Shown here: positions 25,922 to 38,830 of the stretch, piece by piece
Layout: each line of letters starts with the position of its first letter
Numbering within the stretch: position 1 is the stretch's first letter
NCBI GenBank assembly: GCA_028829895.1
Contig: CM054181.1
Coordinates: 114,195,360-114,259,359 of the forward strand
DNA length: 64,000 nt
Source of the DNA: Sinotaia quadrata
Taxonomy: Eukaryota > Mollusca > Gastropoda > Architaenioglossa > Viviparidae
Direction: 5' to 3'
The notes under the pieces: model-generated
What the model saw: the letters and a program-made list of their open reading frames with translations, nothing else
Told to the model about the DNA's origin: nothing
Databases searched by the model: none
Made by a program: the position numbers and the translations under genes

Positions 25922-27285
25922 AAAGTTTAGAGGCTAAGGAGTGGGAGTCAGGTGGTTAACAAAAACAATTCTAAGCTTTAGGAATTGAACTTCCGAATTC
26001 GATCTTGTCGGTATTATAGATGCTGACATGCCAGGAAAGATGTATCCACACACAAACACACACACAAACACACACACACTTTCCCGTCTGAATTCAACGT
26101 TCTTTAACCGGTCCAGAGTAGAGAGCACATGAGTAGACACACTCCTACTCAGTAATTTCTTTCTTGTGCTCAGCACAATAAGCCACCGAGCCACCGACAA
26201 CACACGAATGTAGGCCTTCTACTGGATCTTCGAATGAGACTGATGGAAGAAAGGGACCCAGGAAGGGAAGAGAGTTGGAAGTACAACCCCGCATTTTCTG
26301 ACCCATGTACTGATTCTTCGTTGTAGTCACACCCTCGAACTCCTCGGAGATCTTAATCATCAAGAAGTCTCACTGACCTTGCAGAAATAATCAAATAATT
26401 GTATGTATCAGAAATCGCCAGGAAGATGCCAAAGTAAATTCATCCCCAGAATGGAAAGATAGTTAGAACAAATTCTTTCTCCCAAATTCTCGGTACAGAA
26501 AGAGACGTAGAAACTGACCATGCATCCGTCTGTCCCGCCCAAAATACACGAGTAACGAAAAACGAAGAATGGAAAGAAAGACATTAACAGAATCAAGCAT
26601 TTAGACACCCACCCACCCACCCCCCAAAAAAAAATAAATGGCAAGAAAAAAGGGGGGAAATGGCTTACATAACCTAGTCAGGTCAGTGTCCAATCCTTGC
26701 TCTTGTTCGCACTCGAAGAATTCCACAACAGTAAAGAACCAACCGACAAAGTTCCTTTGCACACCAGGTCACGGTCACCTCGAACGAACTCCTTGAACTC
26801 CAGAGACAAACACGTGACCTCATAACTCGGGAGCTGTAAATTGTGTGTGCTGGTCAAATTGCTCGGGGTTCTTTGTGTTTGTTTTTTGTAATTTAAAACT
26901 TTCTAGTTTTGTTTTTTGTGAGTTTAAAAAAAACAACTTGTAAACGTGTAATGTTGTCTTACTATGCTAATTAAACAGGTTTTACTTTATTAAATTTAAT
27001 GAATATACTGACTGATTTTATACACTCAGACTGGACCATGCAAGCGCGACAGAGCACTCAGGAAAAATGAAAGGCAGGTTATGTGTCTAGCCGGTGGCGG
27101 ATAATAATAATAATGGCGAAAACGAGGGTGAGAATGACCACAGTTTAGTAATAATTAACCAAAAGCTGCTATCATCAGCGGAGTTAAAAATTCATTAAGA
27201 CTGAAATAAGCAGTTTCATCAAAACATGGTTCTTCTCTAATTCATTGCATAAATAAATTCGGGATTACTTGTATTTTACAGGGTT
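25922..27285. other. Intergenic, no gene called
   Basis: Includes a CA-rich patch at 26047-26081. Frames on the minus strand at 26145-26363 and 26700-26830 have slightly coding-like composition, but stops interrupt them and no family is recognised. Confidence 0.4.
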
Positions 27286-27408
27286 TACTATAATCGAAAC
27301 AAATCTACTGCCTGACAAAATCAGGGTACTATAATCGAAACAAATCTACTGCCTGACAAAATCAGGGTACTATAATCGAAACAAATCTACTGCCGTGACA
27401 AAATCAGG
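27286..27408. repeat. 41-bp minisatellite, 3 copies
   Basis: The unit 'tactataatcgaaacaaatc' repeats at 27286, 27327 and 27368. Confidence 0.9.
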
Positions 27409-27690
27409 GTATCAGCACATAAAAATTTTAAAAAAAAATAAAGATTAAATGTCCACAGGTGTTCACGAAACACATGATAAGTTAACTACAATTCAGTGCA
27501 GTGGTCCAGACACGAATTTATTTTTCGTACAGACCCTTAAGCCTCGTGTTATTTGGAAGTAAACTGCTTCGAATTCAATCACATTGCATCAAAATCAAGC
27601 GGTCATAGCCCGGTATAAATCCATAATTTTAATCTAAGGTGTCAGTAAGATGGTCATCAACAGTATAACCTTTTTATCTTTGTAAATGGC

Positions 27691-27691
27691 A

Positions 27692-27720
<29 letters not shown>
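27691..27720. repeat. (CA)n microsatellite
   Basis: A pure CA run. A second, shorter one lies at 27786-27804. Confidence 0.95.
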
Positions 27721-27722
<2 letters not shown>

Positions 27723-28005
27723 AAGGTTTACACCAGACACACGCTTTTTGTTATAATACATTGGGGAAAAAATACGTCATGCAAAACACACACACACACA
27801 CACATCGAACACGCGTTGAGACTAAGACTTTAGCAACTTCGCTCTCAAGGGCGCTGCGTGCGATTTGTGTACGGAAAGAGATGAATTGTTTCTTACATCA
27901 CTTAAGACAGTGCTCCAAACGCTATTGAAACACAGTGACAGAGAAACCGGAAGTTACTGATTCCAGTCTAAGTAGGATGATCGGCTGGAGGTTGATGACC
28001 ACTGC

Positions 28006-28008
<3 letters not shown>

Positions 28009-28048
<40 letters not shown>

Positions 28049-28086
28049 GCACGCACGCACGCACAAACGCACGCACACACGCACAA
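28009..28086. repeat. (CA)n / (CGCA)n microsatellite
   Basis: A CA run that passes into GCAC repeats. Confidence 0.95.
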
Positions 28087-28803
28087 ATATACACATATAT
28101 TGCACATATAGTATGTATATGTTTGTGTGTATTATATATATATGCCAATACGAAAATATCCTATTTGCGTGGGACGATCTCTATTTGCGTAAGCGTGTTT
28201 ACCAGGTGGTGTATATATATACACAGCTGTTGCTACTATTCCGAACATTGTTTTAGTCAGTTCATTTACCTGGCAAGACTGCAGCCTAGTTAATATTTGC
28301 TGACGACGCAGTCTGTTTGAAACACGTGGACTGTGTAACACTCAAGGCCGGGATTCCAAAGTATTCTGACCTTGGCTCTGGAATATACGCACAATAAATA
28401 AGTTGTGTGTAATTTTATTACAATAAATAAGATGTGTGTAATTACTACATGCTTCACATAAATAGTTGCAGTTATGTACGAACAGTATTGTAAAATACAT
28501 CTGCATGTAGTTCTGCAATACTAAAATAGCAAATCATTATTTCATTACTATTGCCAATAGAGTGTGTGATTAACACAAAAACAAATCGCTGCTTGTCAAA
28601 CACATTATATAACCAAGAAGTAATGGATATATTGAAGCGTAAAACAGAAGTAATGGATGTATTGAAGCGTAAAACAGGTTATCACAACTTTTTTTAAAAA
28701 ATCAAGGTTAGTATATATATCGAGCTTTAAAATAAAAACAAAATCGAAAATATTCTTTCATGATGTAATGCCTTCCAAGACTTCACTTAGTTGATACAAT
28801 TTC

Positions 28804-28804
<1 letters not shown>

Positions 28805-28838
<34 letters not shown>
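28805..28838. repeat. (GT)n microsatellite
   Basis: A pure GT run of about 17 units. Confidence 0.95.
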
Positions 28839-28842
<4 letters not shown>

Positions 28843-28889
28843 CATGGGTTAGGAAGGAAGAGTGGTGGTGGCATCTTTGATGTTCGCTC

Positions 28890-29015
28890 CAGTCAGGAAC
28901 TTGAACTTGGGTTCCTATATAAGTCAAACTTGCCTGGATCGAGTGTTGCCAACTTTCTGAGAGGACATATTAATAGATCTAACCATCAGAGCCCTAGCTG
29001 CACTGAGCTGAATTA
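28890..29015 (-). repeat. Possible tRNA-derived SINE relic
   Basis: On the minus strand 'cagctcagtgcagctagggc' resembles an A box. About 100 bp later 'aagttcaagttcctgactgg' resembles a B box. The spacing is longer than in a tRNA gene and no 3' tail is clear, so this is a weak call. Confidence 0.25.
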
Positions 29016-29222
29016 CCGTGTCATGAGGTAAGAGAAAATGCGTTATATTCTTGCTTTGTTGTAATTGTAAACTATTTTTTGAAGTTGTGAGCATACTAGT
29101 ATTTTCTGTTTAGATGTATGTAAAATTATTTTATTAAACTTTTTCTATTTTCTCACAAATGTAAATTTTCACATTTGAAATAAGTATCGTTGCTAAAATG
29201 CTGTTTGTTTAGATTATTTTAT

Positions 29223-29339
29223 GTGTACTGCATGCACATATGATAATTGAATTGGCATGCTAAATGTAAACATATTAATTGGAAGAAAATGATGAATATT
29301 CTCATGCCAATTCAATTATCATATGTGCATGCAGTACAC
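29223..29339. repeat. Perfect inverted repeat (37-bp arms, 43-bp spacer)
   Basis: 29223-29259 and 29303-29339 are exact reverse complements. The arms contain 'tgcatgcacatatgataatt'. No target duplication is obvious outside the arms. The structure could be a hairpin source or a foldback element. Confidence 0.9.
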
Positions 29340-30040
29340 CTGTACAATTATAATTATGAGACTGTATATCATTGTTTAAATAAGTTGTAGTAATCATTTG
29401 CTTTATTTGTTTAACTGATTAACAAAGAATTGAGTTGTCCACTCTGAGACATTGTACAAGTACTATAAACTGTTGTCTTAAGCAGTTTTTATTTGTTGTA
29501 GCTTCTGCTAGATAATTAGTTTGTATGAGTAAATAAATGAATTATGTATGAGTGTGGGTGCAAGTCTACTGTCAGGTGACATCTTCATGGCTTTCCTTAG
29601 ACTGAAACAGTGGAACATTGATCAAGATACCGAGATGGAAAATGCCGGACGACTGTAAATATTTTACAGGATTTTTTTTTTTTTACACTGGATCTTTCTT
29701 CAAGTACAGAACATTTCCTACACAAGTATGTACAGAAGCTTTGATTCCTGCTTGGCTTAAATGTGTGAGACTAAGTGCTACCATTCAAGATTTATGTTAT
29801 TATATTGGCCACCACTTTATCGCTAGATCAGGTAGTTAGGCACTCGTACTCAGCAATTCTGTCCGGGAGGATATTTTCTGCAGCTGTTCTAGAATCCATA
29901 GGTGAGACAACACACCACACAACATTTTTTCATTTGGTGAATGTAGACCTTCTGGCCTCACTCTCGTCAACCTGTTTTCTCTTAACAAAGTGGGATTTTG
30001 TTATTATACTAAAACATTTATTATACTATTTGGGGTGGAA
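29340..30040. other. Intergenic, no gene seen
   Basis: Frames at 29618-29839 and 29775-30065 have no support; the second runs into repeat family A. Confidence 0.5.
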
Positions 30041-31678
30041 TAAATTTGCCTATCCCTATTTCTAAAATTAATTGTTATATAAATTGTTAAATTGTGAAAG
30101 TGACCTGACCTTGGGCATTCCTTATGATGGTAATATTGTAATAGTGTCAGAGTTAGAAGTAAAACAACTCATGTTGAGGAATACGCTAGAAATTGCAAAT
30201 TTAAAATGCAAACCAGTTTCAACTGGATGAGTAGTTTTTATTATCCAATGGTTAATATCTATAAGAACAAGACCAGCCAATAGTCTTAAATCAAAAGTTT
30301 ACATGCTGTAGAGAATTCTATTGTCTGATCACTTGAATTTGGTGTTGCAAGAAGTGTGATCATGAAAGGCAGCCATTAGCTTAACGATGAGTTAACTGAC
30401 TGATTGAGAGAGAATGGACTTAGAAATATTTCATGCATTTTTTGCTATTGATATGTTACTTGCATTTTACATAGATATGTATTATGTGAGTAGACTATTA
30501 TTTCTACAAATGTTTGAAATAAGATGCTCTTGTATATAGTATGCTAAACTATACTTGACATTGTTTGTAGTGAACCTGTTCATAAAACTGATATGCTGTA
30601 TTTACTATGCTGTTTGCATATATTGGGCTAATAAATACTGTTGTAGGAAACTGTAAGTTGTAAGAAGGAATGGAGTTGAAAAGGGATAAAATGTAAATGT
30701 AGTGTTTGTATTTTTTTTAGTGATTATAGTAGTGTAGTGATGTAGTGATTATATTTTTTACAGGGACAATGCAGCCTTTCTGTGTATTATTTGAATCTCC
30801 TGGCTTATTAAACTGCTATGACCATGGTAGATGCAGAAATATCTACCACACTGTGATTAATTGTAAAGAATACACTTCACTCCTTTGATGCATGGTGGCA
30901 AAGTATGCTGACTACTTCAAGCAATTTCTGGTACAAGGAGGTCACTGGAAATTGTTACAGTTGTTGTTCTGCTTGAGGGAGCTAAACACAGCAAAGGAAC
31001 GAATAGGTTAAGCCTCAATGGAATAACAGTGAATCAGTGTTCAGCAATATGAGGAGAGAATCCTGTAGAATTGACAGTATTAACTGAACAAGTTTGTAGC
31101 TTTGTTGCAAAAAGCCTGTTAAAGACTATTGAGACAGCACCTAATTCTAGTTATGTAAAATTTATTATTGCTTTTCTCTAACAACTCTATTTCTATTCTT
31201 TGATAAGATCTATCCTCTGATTTGTATTGACACTATTGTTGAATTGTATTAAGGATATAAGACTGTATAAAAATTATTCAAACATGGTTTCGTGCAAATA
31301 TTGATGTGGAGTAATGTTTTTCATTGTATTTGTTATATGTATATTTAATTGTTGATTTAATAAATTTATTGACCTTCTTATACTTATTGATAACCTTGTG
31401 TTAGAGAAGAAAGTGGGGGGTGGAGGCTTGCTAAATATAGATTAAAGACAAATTTGTCTTCTCCTTTAGTAAGAAGTTTTCCACCTTCAGAAACATTGTG
31501 TGATGGTAAATGCTTGTCTTTAATGTAGTGGAAGAAGGAAAACATTTACATCGCCCGCATATCCACCAAGTGAGAGATGGGTGGTGTCTGCTGGAGGATT
31601 ATTAATAATATAAATTAAGATTCTCATCACTTGTAATTAGTTATGGATGATTAATAAATTATTATTAATAATAATAAC
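30041..31678 (+). mobile_element. Dispersed repeat family A, copy 3 (longest, about 1.64 kb)
   Basis: This copy serves as reference for the family. It starts at 'taaatttgcctatccctatt' and ends at an (AAT/TAA)-rich tail (31655-31678). Internal landmarks shared with 42578-43670 are 'gaccatggtagac/tgcagaa', 'gtggcaaagtatgctga', 'caattcctggtacaagga' and, near the right end, 'cgcccgcatatcc(a/g)ccaagtga'. It has no long frame, no clear terminal inverted repeat and no clear target duplication. Superfamily unknown; the simple-repeat tail leaves a non-LTR origin open. Confidence 0.7.
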
Positions 31679-33053
31679 CATTTACTAAGTGGCATTGGTG
31701 TCACAATATTATTTACACATTCTCTGTGTCTGCTGTGTATATCTGTAGACTTTTAAAATCTTTTTCCTATAACATTTCTAACACATCAAGTGGTCTTAAT
31801 CTACCCTTTGTTACAATAAAAGTCACCATTTCGTTCGCCTTTCTCTTCTGTTCAGTCTAATATATGTCTCAGCTTCCATGGATCATTGAAAGTGATTGGG
31901 GGCAAACCTTGTACATGTATATTGATCTGTCTGATGTGTGACGAATTTGTGCTGTTTGTGATTGTATTCATATCTAAGCTGAGGAAACAAATGTTGAATA
32001 CACTACCTATAGTTATAAGTTTATTCACCCATTCTTACTTCACAATTTCTTGTGAACTCTTCATTTTTACAGCAAAATACCAGTGTTGACTCACACCAGA
32101 AGTAACCACGAGAAGCTATCACTTCAGGCATTAACTGTATTTAGCATTGAACATTGAGAAGTTGAGGCCGAGACGTCAAATGTATTTATTTTTAGCCTAG
32201 ATGTGCTTTTTTTCCATTTTAGCTAGTCGCGCTGTTGTTGAAAGAAATGTGTGTGCATATTTGTGTGTGTGTTCACAGGGGGAGGGTTGAGGAGTCGTGA
32301 TGCAAACCCAAACTGGTCATGATCGTGCTGAAAGTGGACAGAAGGGTAATTGCTGGGTCAATGATATACTATAAGATGCTGGAAATGAGAATGCGCAACA
32401 TTTCTTGACGTCATTCATTTGTTGCCTCCTCACTTGTCTACAGGCGGTTTAAGAAATAAATAAAAATAACTGTCTCTGTAGCACGCCGATTTTTACGGAC
32501 ATTGGCTAAGGCCCACGGAACTTAAATGCGCAACGTGTTTACTGTCACAAAAGTTTTTGACAAGTCTGCGAAAACTAAGAATGTTACAAGTGGACGAACA
32601 AAAAAGGTCTATTAAGTAAATAATCAGATTAGTTTCACATGGATCACAATTATGACAAAACTCGCACAATATATGTGGACACAGAGAGGGGTGGGGTGGG
32701 GGGAGAGAAAGAACCAGAATGCAAGGAACAGTAACTATATGTCGAGTGAGTGCGTGTGTGAAGATGGTCATAGCATGCGAGTGGCTATCGTTGTTTATAC
32801 TTCGTTATATGTAGAAAGATATTTTGTTTTTCAATGAAATGACTGTTACACGTGTTATAAAGATTCTTGCGTCGTAAACAGTTAGTGGCCACGACGCATG
32901 TACCAACCAGTATTTTCTTGTGCCCAAGGTCTTTTTAAATTTTATACTTCTTACTGGCAAAGAATGTTTGATAGCATGAAAAACACGTGTAACTAGGCTT
33001 TAATCATGTTTTAACACAACTATTATTAAAAATAGATATAGTTGCTGTGACAG
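31679..33053. other. Intergenic, no gene seen
   Basis: AT-rich. A GGGG-rich patch lies at 32685-32706. No coding frame is supported. Confidence 0.5.
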
Positions 33054-33232
33054 TAAATTTGCCCCTCCCTGTTTTGAAATTTAATTGTAATATAAGTTGC
33101 TAAAAACATGTACAACGCCAAAATATCCGCCAGGTGAGAGATGAGTGGTGTCTGTTGGAGGATCATTAATAAAATAGAATTAATATTCTCATCACTTGAA
33201 ATTAGTTATGAAAGATTAATTAATAATAATCA
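33054..33232 (+). mobile_element. Dispersed repeat family A, copy 4 (internally deleted)
   Basis: The first about 55 bp match the family's left end and the rest match its right end ('cgccaggtgagagatgagtg', 'gtctgttggaggatcattaa', AAT tail). About 1.4 kb of interior is missing. Keeping both ends and losing the middle is typical of deleted DNA transposons. Confidence 0.7.
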
Positions 33233-34505
33233 TTGGGGGTGGGGATTTAAAATAAGAAAAGTGTAGGCTTTCAGAGTTAAACTAATGTTTTACCCACCTG
33301 ACTTCTTAGCTTCTGTCACTATTTACTTATTTATTAAGTCTGATTATGTTAGTGAGTTCCATACACTTTATCAAAATGGCTTTTTAAATATAACAAATAA
33401 TAAATAGCAGTGGTAGAACACTGATGTATATAAGTAAAAGTGGTGACTCCTGAATGTCGATAGAGGTGGCAATATAGTTGGAAATGTGTGTGGTGCGCGT
33501 GAGTCTATGGAACTTGTCTTATTAGTAGTAGTAGTAGTTGAAGTAGCAAGCGTTTTATTTAAAACTGAATAGGTGGCCCTATTTTACTGGACAATGCGCC
33601 TTTAACGTGGCAACGTTACGTCAGCGCATGTCGGTGTCAACAGCTCGTGATAGTAAACACATTTTCTTCAGAGTAAACTCTTTGCAGACGTGGCTACAGG
33701 AAGTCCTGTAACTGGTATTGTGACTTGCACACGGACACACTGAATCTTATATCTTACGACACACGCATGAATAATGTTGTACAACACATACAGTGGATAA
33801 GAGAGTGCTGGGGGGTGGTTGTTGGAAAAAAACAGGAGATTAAGAGTAGGCGGAGACGCGCTTCATTTTAAATCACGACTTGGTTGAAGTCGAAGAATGA
33901 AGTTGTTGTAACATGCCGTCTTCCTACGTCATATCGGTAACATTACGTCATTGCCTTCCCGACCAGATGGTGCCATGCTTTGACGTATATCCGCTTGCTG
34001 AAAGTAAGCGAGAAAACCTTCGCACTAATTTTATGTGAAGAGGGGGGTCTGTCTCAGTCTTAGTGACCGAGAAAAAATAATCTTTTTCGGTTTAAAAAAA
34101 AATTATTACCTTAATTTAATCTTCCGTCCCGGCCATCTTCGTTGTGGGCTTTATTTGCCCTTTATATGCTAAAAGAAAATTCAAGACTGAAGGCGGATAT
34201 CCTTTCATCACCCCCATCCCTTCTCCACATCTACAGGCATACTCATCCCAATTACGCCACGCACAAACCACTCTCATATATCTTTTATGCTTCTAATTTT
34301 ACTATTCATGTAGGTAAGGATCGGCTACTTTTGTAATGCTACCTTTTTGTTTTGGGACTTCTGGTGGTTGTGGTGGTGGTGGGATGCGTGTGTTGTAATG
34401 CAAATAAGGTGTGTCTGAATATTTATGAGACCATTCAGAAATTTAAAGTCAGCATTTTTTCTTTCCCTACGTATACTTGTCACACATATGCGTCTGTTTC
34501 CGGAC

Positions 34506-34543
<38 letters not shown>

Positions 34544-34715
34544 TGCGCGCGCGCACTAACTGATCACATTGAGTCTAGTACTCATGAATAAAACACGGAT
34601 ATTGCGTTTATACTTCCGCTTCACTGTCGTTGAAATCTGAACATTGCCTACATTGTTTTCTTAAATGTAGCATTTATAATTTATGAGGAACTGTTTCAGT
34701 TTCGTTTACTCTTAG
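33233..34715. other. Intergenic, no gene seen
   Basis: Includes a CA then CGCG run at 34509-34554. A short 'agtagtagtagt' run is at 33524. Confidence 0.5.
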
Positions 34716-35265
34716 CTGGTGTTCCTTCTTGTCATTCCAGTATTTCACCACACTCCACTCACGACATTAACATTCAACTTTTTGCTTGTGTTCCTTCTTG
34801 TCATTCCAGTATTTCACTTCACTCCACTCACGACATTAACATTCAACTTTTTGCATGTGTTCCTTCTTGTCATTCTAGTATTTCACTCCACTCCACTCCC
34901 GACATTAACATTCAACTTTTTGCTTGTGTTCCTTCTTGTCATTCTAGTATTTCACTCCACTCCACTCACGACATTAACATTCAACTTTTTGCTTGTGTTC
35001 CTTCTTGTCATTCTAGTATTTCACTCCATTCCACTCCCGACATTAACATTCAACTTTTTGCTTGTGTTCCTTCTTGTCATTCTAGTATTTCACTCCACTC
35101 CAGTCCCGACATTAACATTCAATTTTTTGCTTGTGTTCCTTCTTGTCATTCTAGTATTTCACTACACTCCACTTCCGAAATTAACAGTTCTACCTTTTCC
35201 TGGTGTTCCTTCTTGTCATTCCAGTATTTCACCACACTCTACTCTACTCTCTACCTTAACAGTTG
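34716..35265. repeat. 69-bp minisatellite, about 7.5 copies
   Basis: 'gtgttccttcttgtcattc' recurs at 34719, 34788, 34857, 34926, 34995, 35064, 35133 and 35202, exactly 69 bp apart. Sixty-nine bp is 23 codons, so a 187-codon frame with a 23-residue hydrophobic period is open. A protein of nothing but identical repeats, with no other support, is judged an artefact. Confidence 0.95.
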
Positions 35266-35815
35266 TATGTATAAATATATAATATATGTAAATATCAATG
35301 AAATAATTCATAAGTTTGATTTTTAAAACAAAAATTTATCCTCGGCATAAATCTAAGAAGCAACTAGGTATTTTTTCATGAAGAATTATCTAACAAGATT
35401 GATTCAATATATACTTTGCGTGATAAATCTTTGTTAAATATTATTTCACTGTAATAAACTTAAACTCGTTTTTTTAGACTTACATTATGTATTATTTTAC
35501 TTTCTTTAAAAACATGAGTTCTGTCGTACTGTATGTATTGCTTTAGTTCCTTTATAAACATGAGGTCTTTCTTTAAAACTATTTTGCTTATTATATTATA
35601 TATTATATTATTTTAGTTTCTGTCTAAACATGAATTCTGTCATAAGACTAACTGTACGTATTTTTTTACTGTAATAAACACCAGACCCACTGTAAGCATT
35701 ATTTACTGATATAAATACCTGACCCATTGTATGCATCATTTACTGTTATAAACATCAGACCCATTGTATGCATCATAAAAGTGAAACTGCTCGCTAAAGA
35801 AATTAATTTGATATA
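35266..35815. other. AT-rich stretch with faint tandem structure
   Basis: 'taaacatcagacccattgta' type words recur near 35680-35775. Nothing else is seen. Confidence 0.5.
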
Positions 35816-36240
35816 ACAAAATCAACCAGACAAATAGCTTGAACTTTTAATATCATAGAATGAATTTGTGTTAACATTGATCAGTCAAAGAGCTTGAAAT
35901 TGTAATAAAATAGAAATGAATTTGTGTTAACATTGATCAGTCAAACAGCTTGAAATTGTAATAAAATAGAAATTAATTTGTCAAATTGCTTGGACTTTCA
36001 AATATCATAGAATGAATTTGTGGGAAAATAAAATTGACCAGTCAAATAGCTTGAACTTGAAATATCATAGAATAAATTGATCAAATAGATTGGACTTGAA
36101 ATATCATAGAATAAATTGATCAAATAGCTTGGACTTGAAATATCATAGAATGAATTTGTGGTAATATCGACCAGTCAAAAAGCTTGGACTTGAAATATAG
36201 AATGAATTTGCAGTAAAATAAAATAGACCAGTCAAATAGC
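35816..36240. repeat. Degenerate tandem array, about 55-65-bp period
   Basis: Recurring 'gatcagtcaaatagcttgaa', 'cttgaaatatcatagaat' and 'gaatttgtg'. About seven copies. Confidence 0.8.
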
Positions 36241-36639
36241 GTTGGTATTCACAAGAAGATTACTGATCCACATCAATAACTTATGAACTTGTATAAAATA
36301 ACAATCCGGAATCTCACATTTTCATACCACAGACCCCCATACACTCTTGTATGAAGTTTGAGAATTTTCACCCAATTTTGTTTCTTCCAGCAGTTATTGA
36401 AGTTACAACTTATTATTCTCATCATTTATGCACATATCAAGCTCATTGAATGTTGATCACGCGATTCTTTTGTGTCCATTGGTAAGTATGAATTGCAGTT
36501 CATTACTTCAGTTAAAAAAGAAAAGAAAAGATCTTGCTGATGAGACATTGATTCACTGGATTTTTTTTGTTTTAAGCACGAAGAAGTTTTAATCTTTGCC
36601 GAGGAAGAGCAGTCAAAATATCTGTAAATAGTAACGTGT

Positions 36640-37130
36640 GCAACTATTTAATACATCCCTGTGTGTAGAGTACACCACTTACCTCATCCCTGCGTGTAAA
36701 TATTTGTATATCTCACTTAACTCATCCCTGTTTGTAAATACTTGTTGTCTTCACTTAACTCATCCCTGAATGTAAATACTTATTACACCACTTGACTCAT
36801 ATATGTGTATAATTACTTGTATGATATCACTTAACTCATTCCTGAATGTAAATACTTATTACACAACGATATCACTTAACTCATTCCTGAATGTAAATAC
36901 TTATTACACAACTCATCCCTACGTGTAAATACTTATGTACCTCATTTAACTCATCCCTGTGTATAAATACTTGTTGTCCTCACTTAACTCATCCCCTGTG
37001 TGCAAATACTTATGTACCTCACTTAACTCATCCCTGCGTGTAAATATTTGTGTACCTCACTTAACTCATTCATGAAGTATACGTGTCAGCCCCATTTAAT
37101 TCATTCCTGAGCGTAAATATATGTGTGCCA
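36640..37130. repeat. Degenerate tandem array, about 38-bp period
   Basis: Recurring 'cacttaactcatccctg' followed by 'tgtaaatacttgt'. About eleven copies with many variants. Confidence 0.8.
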
Positions 37131-37599
37131 AACTGTACAAGGTTGCAAAAGATTAAAAAAAAAAGATAAACAATTTCTGAAGATAAATTATAAACTGCCA
37201 GAGATAAAATAAAAACCTAGGCGATCTTATTGCTTTTTTATATTTAAGAAACGCAAAGTAAATGGGGTTCGTATGCATACATTTATATGAACCTGATTAT
37301 ATACAAAGCAGTCACAAAACCACCCGTTATTCCTGCTTACAAGATCCAAACTTAAATGCATTTCGCAAAAGTCACCTACACTTATGCATACGTGTTAACA
37401 CTATGACTCATACTTATCATGTACATACTTGTACATACTTATACGTACATATATATGCATGCCCACTAATGTTTATATTTGCATGTTATATATATATTTA
37501 TGCATGCCCTCTTATACATAAACATATTTATATATGCTTCTTATAATTTCGGTATACACTTACACAAACTTGCGTACATACTGTAAGCGTACATTATTT

Positions 37600-37980
37600 T
37601 TGTCACTATATAGTATGACAGAAGCACACTAAAACCAGTCCACTTTATCGTCACTGTATAGCATGATAGAAGCTTACACTAAAACGTGTATTTAACCAGT
37701 CCACTTTAGTGTCACTGTATAGAATGATAGAAGCTTACACTAAAACGTGTATTTAACCAGTCCACTTTAGTGTCACTGTATAGAATGATAGAAGCTTACA
37801 CTAAAACGTGTATTTAACCAGTCCACTTTAGTGTCACTGTATAGCATGATAGAAGCTTACACTAAAACGTGTATTTAACCAGTCCACTTTAGTGTCACTG
37901 TATAGCATGATAGAAGCTTACACTAAAACGTGTATTTAACCAGTCCACTTTAGTGTCACTGTATAGATAGAATGATAGAA
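37600..37980. repeat. 61-bp minisatellite, about 5 copies plus partials
   Basis: 'agtgtcactgtatagcatga' recurs at 61-bp steps (for example 37708 and 37769). The outermost copies are diverged. Confidence 0.9.
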
Positions 37981-38151
37981 CGTTTGTGAACTCATTATAT
38001 AACTGTTAGTATACTACATAATGAATGCACCTTCCGAACATAATTCTGTAGTGGAAGACATTTAAATATACATGTGTATGAGTCAGTATCAGACATTTAT
38101 ACTTTTGAAACGTAAATGCACACAAACCTGTCTGCGTGCACACACACTCGG

Positions 38152-38153
<2 letters not shown>

Positions 38154-38191
<38 letters not shown>
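38154..38191. repeat. (CT)n microsatellite
   Basis: A CT run with one interruption. Confidence 0.9.
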
Positions 38192-38384
38192 AGTGTATTG
38201 TTACAAACGTACATTGCTCACGTGTAAGCAAACACATTGCACGTGTCAGCAAATGTGTATACAGAAAAAAACTGTACATATTGATGTCACTCATCTAAGC
38301 ACAAAGATTACTGTACACTTACGTGAAGGTACAAACAAAACAGGAACATGTATAAAGGACACAAATTCATATATATATATAAAG

Positions 38385-38414
38385 CTGTGTGTGTGTGTGT
38401 GTGTGTGTGTGTGT
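38385..38414. repeat. (GT)n microsatellite
   Basis: A pure GT run. Confidence 0.9.
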
Positions 38415-38497
38415 CTAAGGTGTGCATGCATGTAAACACTTCCAAACACCTGCATGCGCACGTATACGAAAGGTAATAAAAAAAAACAAAAACTATG

Positions 38498-38645
38498 ATT
38501 ACGGGAGTCATTAACAGCTAGCAACGCTGAAATACTGACATTTTCGATCCATGAAGAATAACATTTATAGTAGACCTAGTACTGTGATTAAGAGTCATTA
38601 ACAACTAGCAACGCTGAAATACTGACGGTTTCGATCCGTGGGGGG
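38498..38645. repeat. 87-bp direct duplication, 2 copies
   Basis: 'gagtcattaaca(g/a)ctagcaacg' through 'ttcgatcc(a/g)tg' occurs twice at an 87-bp offset. Each copy ends in a tRNA B-box-like 'tttcgatcc', hinting at a SINE-derived unit. Confidence 0.8.
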
Positions 38646-38830
38646 AAAAATGTTTATGCGGTAGAGCAGGTGCACTTGCGAAAGAATAACACATCGGCGT
38701 GAACTGCACGCAGCCAACGTATAATCCCATTTGTGTGACATTCGGAAACGTCTGTGTGTCAGAGAGTCTGTACAGCCTAGGCCTCAGTGTGCATGAGCCT
38801 TAGTGTATTAAGAATGATAGTGTTCCAGGA

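Noticed and set aside
26145..26363. Minus-strand 72-codon ORF with coding-like composition
   Set aside because: Begins from a TTG directly after an in-frame stop and has no convincing splice sites.
34719..35282. 187-codon hydrophobic ORF
   Set aside because: A 23-codon repeat made by a 69-bp minisatellite with no independent evidence; kept only as a low-interest finding.
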